DNA from: Dryas octopetala
Taxonomy: Eukaryota > Streptophyta > Magnoliopsida > Rosales > Rosaceae
DNA: 64,000 bases
NCBI GenBank assembly: GCA_963921425.1
Contig: OY992833.1
Span: forward strand, 17,773,738-17,837,737
Direction: 5' to 3'
The translations under genes were made by a program, and so were the position numbers. The notes under the pieces were generated by a model. It had not been told where the DNA came from and did not search any database. It was given only the letters and a program-made list of their open reading frames with translations. Positions 1 to 14,855 of the stretch are shown one piece after another (position 1 is the first letter of the stretch; every line of letters starts with the position of its first letter).

Positions 1-885
1 CCTTTGCTCGGATAACAAATCCGGCAGCATAAAGGCATATGGAATAGGATTTCCCGAGCCCGTGCACCTGTTAAGACCAGACAATCAATCAAACAAAATC
101 CAAATTTCTCAACAAACAAAATTGGTCGAAAAGAGAATCGACCATCACGCGTGGTGGCTGCCAAAATTACAGAATTCACAAGAATGCACAATCGGACTAG
201 AATTTCACCTTAATAGGTTCAAGTGGCTGGGAAGAGGTCAAATACACAAAGTTTGAGTCGTCGTCGCCGCTGCACACGGCAGAGTCCACGTTGGCCGAGG
301 ATTCCCAAACCTGGGTTTTTCAATTAATCAACTTTCAGCTCAAACCAAGACAACTAATAACGAGAGGAGGTCGATGAGATCGATTTTGATACCTGAGTCG
401 ACGCCAAATGTCACCGGAATCGCTGAAATCCGCCGGAGCAGCCGCGGCCCAAAATCCTTGATCCGCCTCTGAGAGAAGTCGTCGGAGCAAGAGGGAACCA
501 TGGCCGAACTCGTCGTGGTGAGAGGAGGAGGACCCAGTAGGTCCGGTGTCTCGTCGTCGCCGGAAAAGCTCGAAACTAGCTGGAGAAGACGCAGCTTCTC
601 TCTCTTCGCACCGCCGTGTACGGTGATCATTGGCGTGAAAGGATGGCATGGGGAGGCTCAGAACGTCGAGGGGAGTCCATCTGTGGTGGTCCGGAGTCGC
701 GTCGTGGCTGAAAAAGTGAGATCGCCAGCGAGGAGGCTCGGCATGGGTGATCAGCCGAAAAAACGAAGACTAATGGGAGAGAGAGGAGAGGGAGGCAAGC
801 TCCGTCGACTAAACACCTAGCCCAGCCGTCACCGGACGCGCCAGTGGCAGGGGCGGCGAGGGTGAGGGGCGAGATAGAGAGAGAG

Positions 886-933
<48 letters not shown>

Positions 934-1270
934 GAAATGTATTTAAAAATGATTTTGGGTTTTAAAATTCTTTCCACGCGAAAATACAAAAATGCCCCTC
1001 ACTTTGGACGTCCGTAAAACCCAAACCATAACTCCGTTTTACGCGTGCTTCGTGTCTACGAACTCGTGGATTCGAGACCTATCCAACATACCCAAAGTCA
1101 AAGATGAAAGTCTATTAACTTAAAAAGTCAACTTTTGGGTCAAGCCCAATTTAAAACAAAATTTAAAAATAAATCCAAAACCTTTTATTTTTCAAATAAA
1201 TTTCCAAAATAATCCAAATAAATTTTCAAATTATTTAAAATAAATCTCTAAAAGATATGGGGTCTCACAA
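1..1270 (-). mobile_element. Repeat-derived module with CT-rich leader
   Basis: Read on the minus strand, this stretch starts with a CT microsatellite (complement of 893-930), runs through GC-rich sequence (about 240-890), and reaches a CAG|GTGC splice-donor-like edge near 66. The part at 65-180 is recognisably similar to 19515-19650 inside the element at 18434-20525: both have a TAAGACCAGACA block, a GGTGGCTGCC block and an AAAATTACAGAA block in the same order. No conserved protein is recognised in the open frames. The right part ends in GGGGTCTCACA near 1270, which resembles the 3' end of some LTRs, but no partner LTR is visible. Probably a mobile element or a captured 5' gene end; the left limit lies outside the window. 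Confidence 0.35.
893..930. repeat. (GA)19 microsatellite
   Basis: A pure GA run. On the minus strand it is a CT run at the head of the GC-rich module, the position that CT-rich leaders often take in plant 5' UTRs. Confidence 0.95.
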
Positions 1271-1374
1271 AAATGCCCCCACATTTTTTATGAAAAACAA
1301 AAAATATACTTTATTTTATCATTTAAGATAAATATTTAAATAAATATTCATCTTTTTGAATATTTATCATTTAA

Positions 1375-1690
1375 AAAATTGTGATTAATAAATATAATGG
1401 ATTAAAAAATTGATAGAAATATAATGGATTAAAAAAATTGTGAATATTAAATAGTTGATAGAAATACATTGTAAAAAGTATTAAAATTGTAAATATAAAT
1501 AGTTAACAAATGGATTAATAAATAAAAATATTAAAATTGTGTATATTAATAAATAAAAATATTAAAATTGTGATTAATAAATATAATGGATTAATAAATA
1601 GTTGATAGAAATATAAATAGTAGTAAAATGAATATTTATCATTTAAAAAATTGTGATTAATAAATAGCATCTAAAAAATATAATAGATGT
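1375..1690. repeat. AT-rich irregular tandem repeat
   Basis: Units built around ATAATGGATTAA, TTAATAAATA and GATAGAAATA recur in shuffled order. There is no coding potential. Just downstream (1720-1920) are CATTCCGATTCC-like repeats and a duplicated TAGTTAGTAAACAC segment. Likely degraded element DNA. Confidence 0.55.
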
Positions 1691-2123
1691 TGTTTAAGGG
1701 CATTTTAGTAATTAAACTCATTTTTATTCTGATTCCTATTAGTTAGTAAACACATTTATAGAAATCAACTTTATTTTCATTCTCATTCCTAATAGTTAGT
1801 AAACACGTTAATGAGAATGGCTGATTGCGATTCATGTTCATTCCGATTCCTATTCATTTCGATTCCTTTTCATTCCGGTTCTTTGCATTCTGATTCTTAC
1901 TCATTCCGATTCCAGTTTAATAAACATGCCCTAATTATGGGTTGAAACTAATAGACAGCGGGTTAAAGATAATTCCAAGCGAGCTATAAGCCATCGTTCG
2001 AAGTTCTGTATCAAGTTCTAAAAGCTCACAGCTGCTCGCCCTAAAGGTTTAAACACTTGACGAGAGATGTTAAAAGTGGACCGGTTTATTTTATATTTTT
2101 CAGCTTTTATCCTATTTTATTAT

Positions 2124-2944
2124 GAGAGGTGATTTTCGCACTCATCTTTTCTCCATTTGCACTCCTTCTTATCTTTTTTAAATGTTTGTATATATTTTTA
2201 TTATTTATTTTCCACATATACCCTTTGACTTTTAATTATAGAATGTCACCTATGTAACATTAAATCCTACACATTTAATTTTTTAAAACTGTTATAATAA
2301 TATATCTATTTCTATAACTCTTTTTAAAAAAGGAATAAAAACTTATGTAATTCTCTACACTTCTGTCTGTCTTCATGATATAGTACATTTTTTTTTCTTT
2401 CTTATTAAGCTATCATGTGACATTCATTTTTAAAAAAATCAAATATGCTACAAATAAGTAGTGGTTGCTTGGCATGGGAACATTTTTCTTGGCAGTGTCA
2501 AAAGACCCAAAAATGAGGGAGTGGACTAATTGAAAACCCCAATTAATTTCATAACACAAAACCCACCATCAAAAGAAGAAGATACATAAATTATGACCCT
2601 CATGAAGAAAACGAAAAAAAAAATATGACAGGCTAAATATGTTTCTAATGAATTATAAAATGATGATTGAAAGCACGTACAAGACTGGTTCACAAAAAAA
2701 AAAAAAATAGCATAAAAGGTAAAAAGATGCAATATAAAGAAGATACGACGAGGGGGTAGAAAATTACTTATTTTTATTTTTTTAATAAGTAAGAGAGAAT
2801 ATAAGAAAAAATAATCATTACTAAAAGATAATTAAAATAAAAATTCAACAATCATAAAAGATAAATTTGAAAAAATATACAAAATACATTAAAAAAGAGA
2901 TAGGAGTGCAAACTGAAGAAAAATGAGTGCCAAAATCAACTCCC
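2124..2944. mobile_element. 821-bp inverted-repeat element, 8-bp target duplication
   Basis: The ends are imperfect inverted repeats of at least 70 bp: the left begins GAGAGGTGATTTT and the complement of the right begins GGGAGTTGATTTT; both continue through GCACTCAT and TTTGCACTCCT. TTTATTAT flanks the element on both sides (2116-2123 and 2945-2952); extending to 9 bp adds one mismatch. There is no transposase. It fits a non-autonomous Mutator-like or hAT element inserted about 270 bp upstream of the galacturonokinase start codon. Confidence 0.75.
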
Positions 2945-3213
2945 TTTATTATTTGTATTGTATTGACTTATTTGGACTTGAAAAAAACCGGACCGACCAT
3001 TCTATTAAACTTGATATGACGTTTTAACCATATGTGCCGCTACACTGACTATGATTGCCCAACGAAATTGATTGATTTTTCTTCAAGTTTATACCACCTC
3101 TCCCACTTGAGATCCACAAATCTCTTATGTTAAAGTTCAAACATAAAACGCTGCTGCATTTTCATTAGGATCGACTGTCGAGTAGATTGACATTTGCAAG
3201 ATCATTTGGGAAG

Positions 3214-6200
3214 ATGGGTGAATCGTCCTGGCCTACTGAAGCTCAGGTACTCTTCTGAATGAATTGAAGTCACTTGTATTTCAATGGTAGCATAACTCCA
3301 GAATGTTTCAGTTTATGCTCCTACCTATTATCTGGATATACCAAGAAAGATGTACGGTCTAATGAGGCTACTACGAAGTATTTACTCATGGGTGGGGCAA
3401 GCTCTTCTGGAAGCAAGAACTGGGTTGGGGTTGGCATTGGTTCTTTAAAAGTAGGGGAGCTAGTTTTTGAGAACCGGGTTGGCATTGGTTCTTTAAACTG
3501 GGTTGAGGTTGCCTTAGAGTTGTCTTCAATGTGGGTTGAATTTTTTGGATTACATGATAACCAGATATTTTTTACTTGGGTTTTCGTTCTTTTTTTCTGG
3601 TTTGCTCATGTAACAATCGTATTGGCTTTGTGAATAGGTTATGGGGTAGTGCATTGTTGATCTACATTCCAGTTTATGGGGTACTTGTTTTAATGAATTG
3701 AAGTCACTTGTAATTCGATGTTAACATGAGCACTGTTTAGCTGACATATTCTTGCTTTCGGAAGAAATAACTGGGTTGGGGTTGGCCTTGGTTCTTTAAA
3801 AGCAGGGGAGCTAGTTTCTGAGTGCTAATTAGACGTTGCCTTAGAATTGTCTTCAATGTGGGTTGAATTCTATTCTTTAGATTATGTAATAAGTTTGGCT
3901 CTAATTTGGGAACTTTACTTTATGGGTCTGTTTGCAAGTATTGTTTTTGGCCTCTGTTTAATCATTTTGCAATGCTGTATGGGTCTCATTTATTATATTG
4001 TATGCTAGTCATATATGTATGTATGTATATTGCAGTTAAATGGAATTAGAAAGGTAGTTTCAGAAATGACTGGGAGAGGTATCGAAGAAGTTCGTGTTGT
4101 AGTTTCTCCTTATCGAATTTGTCCATTGGGAGCTCATATTGATCATCAGGTTAGTTTTAGGTAGCCCTTGGTTCTTTCGTTGATAGCATGTGGACCTCTT
4201 GATTGATCTCCTTTTTAGTAGAATTTTAAAACTTTATTTGTTGTTCATTTAAAAGAATTATGTTTCTATATGCTTTTTAAGACTTGTCGCTGTTCATATA
4301 TTACCTTTTGATAACTAAGTTGCTGTTCGTAGAATCATATCATTTTACTTGTGCATGTTATAAGTTGATTTTATAATTTCTATCAAGCTTTCTGTTAGAT
4401 ACCAAAATTTTTTGTTTTAATGAATATATTTTTTAGGGTAATGTGTTAAAGAGTTATGATCACTTATTGAAATGGTTGCAGGGCGGAATTGTATCAGCTA
4501 TGACAATTAATAAGGGAATACTTCTTGGTTTTGTTCCTTCTGGTGACACTCAGGTAAATATAAAATATAGTCTTTTAACCTTGCGAGTTTAGAATACCAG
4601 TGAGAATGTCCAAAAATATTAGTCAATTAATTTTATTTTACACAGTATTTACTATGAAACATCAATCTAATCAACAAGTAATAGTAGGCTGAGGTAAACA
4701 TATAATTTCCTTTGAAAGCATAGAGCCTTATTTTTCATTGGGTTTTTTAGTTATATTTATCGTTATTGAATGAATCAGAATAAAGTAACATTTAAAAAGA
4801 AATAGATTCTTTGGAAATGAACTTAATTTCAGTTGTGCAATCTCAAACCTTAGACAAATTTGGCGTCTGGTGGGTATGTACCTACAAGGTGCACTAATGT
4901 GGAACAATTAGCTCTACGATGTACATTGGCCAGGGCTGCTTCTACCTTACTGGATCTGCTTGTCCATTCTTTCATTCTAGAAATTTGGGAGCTTTACTGA
5001 TGCATCCATGGTTTGTTGGTTGGGTATTAATTTAAAATATTGAAGGTCCTCAACAATGGGTACTTTGCAATCTACTTCTTCCTGTTGATGCAAAAAGCAG
5101 GTTATTAAATTGTAAACCTGATATTTTAGATCTGACAGCAGATTATTAGGATGCTATAAATGTTTAGTTCATACCTTAAACCGTGGAGTGAGTTATTTGA
5201 AGTTTGAATTACAAATTAAGTTGTGTTTGGTGCTAGCTTTTCACCTAACTTGGTTGCTTTGCTTGCAATGGTTTAGCTCAATTTGTTTCAGCACATGTGA
5301 CTCATTCTTGGCTCTGGGATCTTGGCCAAGCTTGACCCTATTCTTTGATTCCTAACACCCAAATCCTTTCTGTATTACATAAATTGTGGAATCCTAACTA
5401 TAGTTTGTTCGAGTATCGGAGCATTTTAATGAAATTTGGATAGCTTGCCTGTATAAAAGTCTCTCTCTCTCGCCCCCCCTCTGTGTGAGTATGGGGTGGT
5501 TGAATGACCCATGAAGTATCTCATATTGTTGCACCAATATGCAGTTGGATAGTTACTGATCATGGGAAAAACAAAATCTTAACAATGCTATCGGAATATG
5601 AATGATCCATGTAGTATCTCATCATCACATGTATGATTTCGTGCTCAGATATGGAGTTGTGATCGTGTTTGTCATGATTCATGAAGAACGAAATCTGGAA
5701 CGTCCTGTGAATACTTTGGAAATTTGGAAACATTGAGCAAAAAATTATACTAGAGAAACTTTTCGACTAAATTATGAGAGTTAAAACTTTAAAGTTAGCT
5801 TCCTCATAATTGTTTTAATCTTTATTTCCATTGACATCTGCCTGCTGGGTTATTGAATTCTTGCTGTAGGTTATACTGCGTTCAGGACAGTTTAAGGGTG
5901 AAGTTAGGTTCAGGTGTGGGGTCCTTTCTCATGGTATTTTTTAATTTTATCTATTTTTTTGTTAATATGTTTCATATCCATGCTTACTAAATTTCTATTA
6001 CTGTCATTCTAGTTACAAAATGTCTTTATATTTGAGCTTCAATATTAATTTTGTGCAAAATAGTTAAATTGAGTACTGCAAGTAGGATTTGTACATATGG
6101 ATGGGTGAAATTGGTAAACACATAACTGTTTGCTTCTCCTAATGTTTTCAAATTTCAGTTAGTGCGCCAATATATATCAGCGGTATCGAGAGAATTAAAG

Positions 6201-9200
6201 TAGATGTAGTTAGTTAAAATATCCATCATCTAGAAACCTGCCTATGTAATTTGGAGTTTATGCCACTGGATTAATAGCAAAGGAAGCAATAAGGCAATTG
6301 TCATCATATCATGCCTAATGGAGATTGCCAAGCCAAATAACCAACTTTTTATATTTTAATAATTTGAACTTTTATAAATCTTGCTCAATGGTTATCTTGT
6401 TTGTTTGATGTTTTTGTCAGAAACAAAAGTATAAGCAATATAGCTGAAGAAGTACAGTAACTTGTTGATCATTTGATCTACATAGGCAAGATATGGAGGT
6501 CACCTCCTAAGCACAAAATTCATGATGACTAAAATGTTTCTTTTCCAAATTTCCAATGCTGCATCTTAGAAATAGAGAAGTGATTGAATCATCGCATGCG
6601 TACAAGACTGCATTCCTAAATCCCAATAGCACAAAAAGCCATCAAGCTCCAATCTTTTTTAAAAAGTAACCATTCCTAAATCCCTTTAAATCTCAAATCA
6701 AATAAACCATCAGGAAACCTAACTATAGTTCTAAATTCTAAAGATCCTGCATTAGTAGGGTGTATAAATTAAATTACGGTTTACAGGATTAGGTTAAATA
6801 CTTAAAGCATGAGGTGCAGTAGAAAAATAGGTTGCTGGAAATTGTGGGTAGTATTTAATGTTATAATTTAAGGGCGGTTTTGAAGGACTATTTGAAGGCT
6901 TAAGGTTGTGGATAAAAGTTGGGCTTTAGGGTTTCAATGAAGGAAAACGGAATGGATTCAAGATGCAAATAGATAAAAAAAGGAAGAAGCTCATCACTAT
7001 GCTGTAGCAGCGAATACTTAAAAGGAAATTGCAATACAAGTTAGCAAGATTATAGAAAAGCTCTTTTCATGGTGCTGCATCTTTGTACCAAGAATTTATT
7101 ACTTTTGTCAGACTACTGTAAATAATTTTTGTATTTACTCTTTTCTCTTTTTAGAATCTACTGAAGTTGACAGGAATTTTCTTCAGTAAGATATAAAATA
7201 GTAACCTGTCTTATGTTTGTTGAGTGTTCCTATTTTCTGTGTATGATTTTTTCTTCAAAAGGTAAGTCATTGACTCATTATTTTACTTGCATTTCATTGC
7301 TTAATCATGTGGCTTCTGGTGAACTTGATTATGTATTATTGTTTTTATAGTGTTGATGAAGTTCAGTGCCTTAGGAACAATGCAAATAATGGTTCCAAAA
7401 TAGATGAAGAAAGTGACTGGGGAAGTTATGCAAGAGGAGCCGTATATGCATTGCAGAGTAGGCAGAACAATCTTGTCCAGGTTGGAGATATGTCTTTATT
7501 GACCTTCCTCACACTTTTTTCTGATTAGTAAAATAATTGCTTAATTGGTCTATGGTAACCTTTTATTATTTTTTTCCAAGAGTCAAAGAGAGTCGAAAGA
7601 ATATTACTCGGACATGCACGCATTACTAAGCACTTTTGCACCATAGTTTTGGTTTAGTATAATAAAAGAATAACTATGGCCAAATTCCATAGCTTACGTT
7701 CACTGATTTGAAATTGAGTGATGCTCAAGTATGTCATTTGGGTATCAAGGCACTGGGCAGATCATACATGAACTTTTGCTTTTGGGCTACATTATTTTCA
7801 TTTGCTCCAGATGTATGATTTACAATCTTATTTATCTTGGTTAAGTCTAGTTGTAAAGCTTTGCATTCATTTGGAAGATGTGATTATAAATTTATAGCAA
7901 GTATGTAACAGATCTCTGGAGGAGGTCAGCTTGTTCTAGCACCTAACTGTCGTGCTACTTGGGAGTTGGGATTGCCTAACTGCCCCCTCAAGATGCCCTT
8001 TGGTATTCCTTTCTATAACTTTTTTAGACACACCTATTTGTGTCTGGCTAAAAAGTATTTGTTGGGCATTTTTCTTTGGAAATTTTTTGAATGCATATGA
8101 TATATTGTCTGATGATTCTATGCCACCTTTCATCAAATAGTTATTTTTAAGATAATTTGTTTCTCTTGTTGTAGGGTATCATAGGATATATTTGTGGTCC
8201 TGAAGGTATGGACAGTTCAGGCCTTAGCTCCTCTGCTGCTGTAAGTTTGTCTTCCTCATTGATTGTTTTTTTATGTTAAATGATGACAATAAAATATGAT
8301 CGTGTGCAAAACCTTCTAATGAAAAGAATCAGAATATTGCAATTAATAATTCTTGATTTTATGGTAAATTTTTTTATTTCTATCATGTTTTTTGTATTTT
8401 ACAAGGAAAATGATATATAACATGAAAGATTTTGGTGATTTGTAACTTGAATTATGTGGAAACTGAGATATTCCTGCCATATTAGGAAATGCATTTATCC
8501 ATATTTTTAATCTGGGTCACATCTACATTTTAATACACACTTGTGAATCTCCTCATTACCCCCCCCCCCCCCCCCCCGTTTTTCTTAACAACTCTTCATT
8601 ACACCTTAGATGCCACATTATATGAGTTTTGTGTCAGGATATACTATGTATTATTTCTCTTTGTAAAATCTATCTCCTCCTCATTAGATGCCATAATATA
8701 CAAGTTTTGTGTTAGGAAATACTATGTATTATTACTCTTTGCAAAATCTACAGATGTAGATGTATTATTTACTAGGGGTCTGCCTTGTATGCCTCTCCTG
8801 GACTAGGTTTTGCACCTCACTCTTTTCTAATAAAAAATTACTAGTGTAGAAAGAAGAGTTATATGTTCTATATATTCTTTTGGCTGATGGGAGTAGTGAA
8901 TTAGGCTTAGATTCAAGAGATCAAACTTTGTTGACTGATTTTATCTTCCATGTCAAAAGACTCAGGCACAAACAAAAACACAAGCACACACATGAACCAG
9001 TTTGCTGTTCGTACAATTGCACAGTGATAGAATTATATGAAGATGCAACGAATTTTGAAGCAGAACTGCAGATGTGTTCATGAAGTTTGTCCCAAAGGAT
9101 CAGTTTTCAAATACTAAAGGGTAAAATTTTAGTTGATGATACAACCCATTAGTAGCTACCATTATTCGTGGCAATTGGAGGTAGGTTATAATCAGAAATT

Positions 9201-12200
9201 TATAGATGAAGGCATGCGGATTGCTGTATACAATAATTGCATCCGTTGAGACTTAATTTTAGTGGCTCGGAATCCGTGTACAATTTAAATAGAGGTGAAA
9301 CTGTAAAGCAAGAATTACTTAAATGCTATGCATGGTTTTTTATTTATTTTATTTTTTTTTTTATTGGTAAAAAATTATTTATTTGAAGACTGTTTGTAGT
9401 ACAGCTTGTGGAGCTTTGCATTTCTTTATTGCTGAGACTTCCTTTCAGTAAAATCCAACCCATTAAGTTTAACAGTTACATGTTTGACAGGTCGGCGTAG
9501 CTTACCTACTGGCTTTGGAAACTGCAAATAATTTAACGGTGTCCCCTGAAGAAAATATTGAGTATGATCGGTAGGTTTCTTTAACATTTAAGGGTCCAAC
9601 ACATGGGCCAACAATTAGTTTCTATATTGGCATTCCCCTTCACATGTAGACCTCTCTCTATTACTAGAGGGCCCAACATGTGAAATTCAACTTATACGGG
9701 TTAATTTGTTACCAACTTGCTTGATACTATGACAATTTATTGGTTTACCAAGCTTAAATTGTTAGGATGTGACCAACTACTAGTTTATATTATAACAGAT
9801 GTATTGCTTTTGCTTTTACTTTAATGCCCAACATTCTGCCCCATATATAGAATAATAACAGTTGTAAAACTTTCCTTTTAATCTATTTGATTTTCGGTTA
9901 TCACACAGTATTCTGCCAGCTTGTCTCTTTTTTGGCCATCCTGTTCCAGTATAGTTATTTATTTTATGCTATTCAGGTCTCACATTAAGGTAACATCACT
10001 CTTCTACATTTCATGTGGTGTCATACCTTTTAATAGTTTTAATTCTGTGTTGTTGTAGGCTGATTGAAAATGAATTTTGGGGCCTGAGAAATGGTATATT
10101 GGATCAATCAGCCATATTGCTTTCAAGCTATGGTTGTCTATTGTGCATGAACTGCAAGGTAATGTATGAAAATGTGTCTGTATTTCATGTTTTTTAAAAC
10201 AAAGTCTGTATATTGACTTTGTTATAAGTGCAGGAGTCTGATTCTATTTCCTGATATGTTGGACATACATTTTAGTTTTGGGCTTTTTAACTTTGATTCA
10301 TTCTGCATACAATAATCCAATCATCATCTTCATGAATTGCTTAAGTGAGTCTTCGAGTATGTGGATCATCTGATCTATGGGGTGACTTCTTAAGAAGTTC
10401 ACATTCCAGCTGCTGCATTTCTATGATCCTGTGGGCAGAGTTGTTTGTGTGGGACAAACTAATTACATCGTAAATTTTATATAATTTAGTAACAATTTTA
10501 GTATTATAAATGAAAACCTTAAGCATATCAATTCAGAGCTACAGGTTTAATCTGTATATATCTGAAAACCCTAAGCGTATCAAACATTAACCCAAAATTA
10601 CCAATAACATTGAGGGGGGAGAGAGAGAGAGAGAGAGTAGCATTTAAAAGATTCAAAGATTTTTTGTACCCAGTTAGAGTCTTACAAATACACAGTAAAT
10701 CATGCCTTCTATTTTATCTGCACCTCAAAGTATAATAAATTTTCCTTATCAGTGTATTGCTTTCAATTTTGAGCAATATGTTCTTAAAGGTACTACTTTA
10801 CTATACTAGTTATTGCAGTCTGATGTGGGTTATGCATTTCTCCGATCTATTTCTTTTATAACCACATATATCGGATTCTGCTCCAGTTTTGATTATTAGC
10901 AACATGATGTCTGATATATGTAGTTTGCATATGTAGACTAAAGAACATAAGCTTATACACCCACCAAAATTGGGAAAGAACCACAAGACTGAGTGGCCGA
11001 AAGCATACAAAATATTATTGGCATTTTCAGGCTTGAAGCAGGCTTTGACTGTAAATCCTGGATATAACCGTCGAGTTGAAGAGTGTCAAAAGGCAGCCAC
11101 AGTTCTTTTGCAGTAAGATCCATTTCCCTTGTAACTGAGAAAAAAATTTACTCTTCTTCATTTTAATTGAAGCTCAAGGAGTTAGACCATGGTGTTTTCC
11201 TTTCTGTATTTTCCGGTTAGGGGGGTCCATGCCATCACCCATTTATTCCTCAAAATTGAATCCCGTTGACATTCAAAATGAATCTTAGTGTGTCAATTTG
11301 TATAATTTTAGGATTTCATGAATCAAAGTTGAAGCATTTCTCTCTAAATATGTTTATTTATGTACTTCCTTTTTTTTTTTTTGGGGGGGGGGGGGGGGGG
11401 AGGGTTAAAAAAATTGACAGTTGAATCTCAAACCAAGCGAGGCAGTCACAGTTCAAGGAAATTGGCCAATTTTCATAACTTTTTTTTGACTGTTTAATAA
11501 GAAAATCTGCATATGATATTTTCTGGTCCTTTCGCCAGGAGGAGAGGGGGGTAAAAAGCTGAACACTCCAAAAATCGTTGGTTGAATCTCAAACCAAGCG
11601 AGCAGTCATGGTTCAAGGAAATCGGCCAGTTTTCTTAACGTTCTTTTTTTTTTTTTTGTTTGTTTAAAACCTACGCATATCTGCATATACTTTCTGGCCC
11701 TTTCACTAGGAGAGGAAGTAAAATCTAAAGAGATTTAGATCATGTGTGGGAATTTTATCTGTTATTATTATTGTTGATTTTAATAGAGACAATCATTTTA
11801 GGGAAACCAGTGCACATATAGGCCATGTCCCTCTGGTTACTTGGACAGTCATTTTATTTTGTGTGCATGTGGTAGGAAAAATAACATGTTGATAACCACT
11901 CCATAATAATTATGGGTATGGTTTTTTTGTTTCAAAATTTTGTGGGAAATTTATTTCCTTGTATCCTTCTTGACTTTCTTGATTTTGTCTTCTTCTTTTG
12001 TTTTTCCCATTAAAGTACATTTTTTTTTCCTTTAGAATACCTAGATTTTCAATTTAATCCCTAAAATTGTATTTATATATGAATACAACATTTTAATTTC
12101 TAATATTTAATAGATCATGCTGAGGTTACAGATTGAAAATTTGACCTTTGACTCTTTCCTTCTCCAGCTCCATTTGTGAAAACATTGGACATTTGCTTCC

Positions 12201-14820
12201 TTTTTCGCTTCATCATGAAGCTGTTTCCTCTTTATTTTTTTATTTTTTTATTTGGCTATAAAGCCTATAATTGATAACTTAGACTTGCCATTTGTGATTG
12301 TCACCCATTGCTAGCTCCTCGGGTTGTGTCTTTTTGACAATTTCATGTTCTGTCATTGGTCTGGAATGGTAATCAAGAGAAAGCTGGTTATTTTCATATA
12401 AGGGTGAAATAATAGTTACTAGGAAGCCTGCTTGCATGTATATATTGGTACAAGCCCAAGAATGCCTGTCAAATTTGACATAACACACACTAACATGTCC
12501 CCTCACGTGTACACTAACACAACACTTTAGATCCAAATTGAGCCTTACATGTGGACATTAGATGTTACCAGAAACAGTGTACCATTTGGAGCAAACATTT
12601 CATAGACAATCAAGCTCTGATACCATGTTAAGTTACTGTTGTCCCAAAGAAGCTGCTCAGTCACAAACCTAAAAATGTTATTCAAATTGAACAGAACAAG
12701 CACTGGCAAGAAAGAAATAGGCATAGTTATTTTCTTATTAATTGTTAAATGCTGAATTGAACTTATCTTCCTCTTGTTTAGACTATTGATATCCAGTCTG
12801 ACATAGCCTTTTCTTCATTTTACCAGTGCAACCGGAGGTGGTGGAGCAGAGCCACTCCTATCTAATGGTTAGTACCTTTTCCTTAACTTCTCGAGTTTAA
12901 AATTCATTCCTATGATCTTGTGCGATGATATTGATTCACTTCGTTTTCCTCCTACAAAACAGTTGAGCCAGAAGCTTATCAAGCTCACAAGGTAAGAGAA
13001 TGTGTTCAAAGTTTTTGCGAACGAGATTCCTATGGTTCATGTACATACACACAAGTCATTAATACATAATATGTGCATGTCAATGTATTTGGAGCATAGG
13101 CCATACCCTTTTCTTTTTATGTCCTGTCAAGATAGGTACATCCCAAGTTGAAGCATAGAGTCCATGTAACCCAGGTTATGAATTACAAATTAGTCAGAAG
13201 GTGTAGAGTTGGATCAATTTTAGATGTATGATAACCAATTCCTTGAAAATGGTACTGATTCCTTATGTGAAGGATATGGCTCATAGTAGAGATGGTGATA
13301 TTTACATATTCAAGAGTTATGGTGGTAATGTAGGTGGCTGCTCATCCTCGTGACTTACAATGTTGAATAGGATAACAATGTACGAGCCCCTTGTATTGGT
13401 GAAAGCATCCCCCTGAATACAAGAAAACTCCACCCATGCTTCAATGTATGGCCTAAAAACACTTGTGCCATTGTCATCTTTCATAGCTTTTAGAATGTTT
13501 ATATCTTGTTAGGAACATGTCATTAGTATAAACTATAAAGTGTGATATTTTGTGATCATTTAGGGACTATCTTTTCGTTGCTAATAGTTCGAAATATTGC
13601 TTTTCATTTAAAGAAGTTGGCAGCCTTGCCTCAGAAAACTTTCATCTGCAGTTTTGCTTGGACTGAGTTAGTTCAAACAATCAAGTGTGAATGTTTTAAT
13701 ATTTGACATCCACCATCAACAGCATTGAGTGCCATCCATTTTTCACAGTGAATACTCTCCAGTGTTATTTTCCCATCTAAGTGATGATGTTTGGTCTTGT
13801 CCATCTTGGGCCTGCATAAACATACATTCTCTTCACTTTTATTTGATATCCGGAATTTTGTTCAAATTTCTGGTCATCTGTGTTTTCCTTCCTGGTATTT
13901 CTCACTATTTATGTGTCCTCGATGCTTCAATTTGCAAACTTCTTTACAGAATCTCATATGCTTGAGCATTTGATATTATTATTCAGACAACTCTGAGTAT
14001 GTTCCACCCTGACTTTGCACCGAGATGGGGGTTGTTTGGTAGTATAAGATCATGGGTCATTATTATGGTCCATTGTCAGCTTCTATGTTATTAATAAGAG
14101 CAACGCTTCACCCCCATAATTTTTCTACAGACTTTCGCTCCATGATGTGATGTACCACGTGGCATACCACCAACAGTGTGCTTCTTCATGGGTGTGAATG
14201 AGTAATGTGCATGGTAACGTCATGGAGTAAAAAATTGCTATTACACTTGGAAGCAGGAATGCATTTTTCTTTTAATAATTTCCTATACTCTTTGATAAGT
14301 TGAGATTTCCCTTGTATATATTTAGCTTTTCTTTCTCTTGTGAACAACATATATACTTCTACTCAATGTTGTTATATGAAAGAGTCATGCCAAGTGGTGT
14401 GCCTCGTTCACTTGCAGGCTTAAAAGAAAATGAATATGCTACTTTTTTTTCAGTGAGGTCTTCTGGGGAAAGTTCTTTCCCCCCATATTTTTGTTCTCTT
14501 GGGGCTGGTGAACTGTCCACCTCTGGACACACAAAGAAAACAAGGAAAGTAGAAAAGCATTCCTTGTTCTTTGAGGGCTGTGGTTCTTGCCTCATCTATT
14601 TTTATTTGCGTTACCAGAATATTCAAAATAGCCTTAAATGTGATATACAAATACATGCATGAGAAAAAATTTCCTTATAAATATGATGTCAATGGACTTA
14701 AATGGTTGAGAAGTTATTTGATTGATGTTTGTTCCATATTCCATTTCAATGGCTTTAGACATGTAAATGAAGCTAAGTATCCGGTTATGATTTTACTATG
14801 TCGTGGTGATTTATCAATAT

Positions 14821-14855
<35 letters not shown>

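Noticed and set aside
1250..1270. LTR 3' end (GGGGTCTCACA)
   Set aside because: No second LTR, primer site or gag-pol remnant is visible in the window, so an LTR element cannot be asserted.
7936..8140. Overlapping frames on both strands in the galacturonokinase intron before exon 6
   Set aside because: Intron sequence with no homology; the flanking exons splice cleanly.
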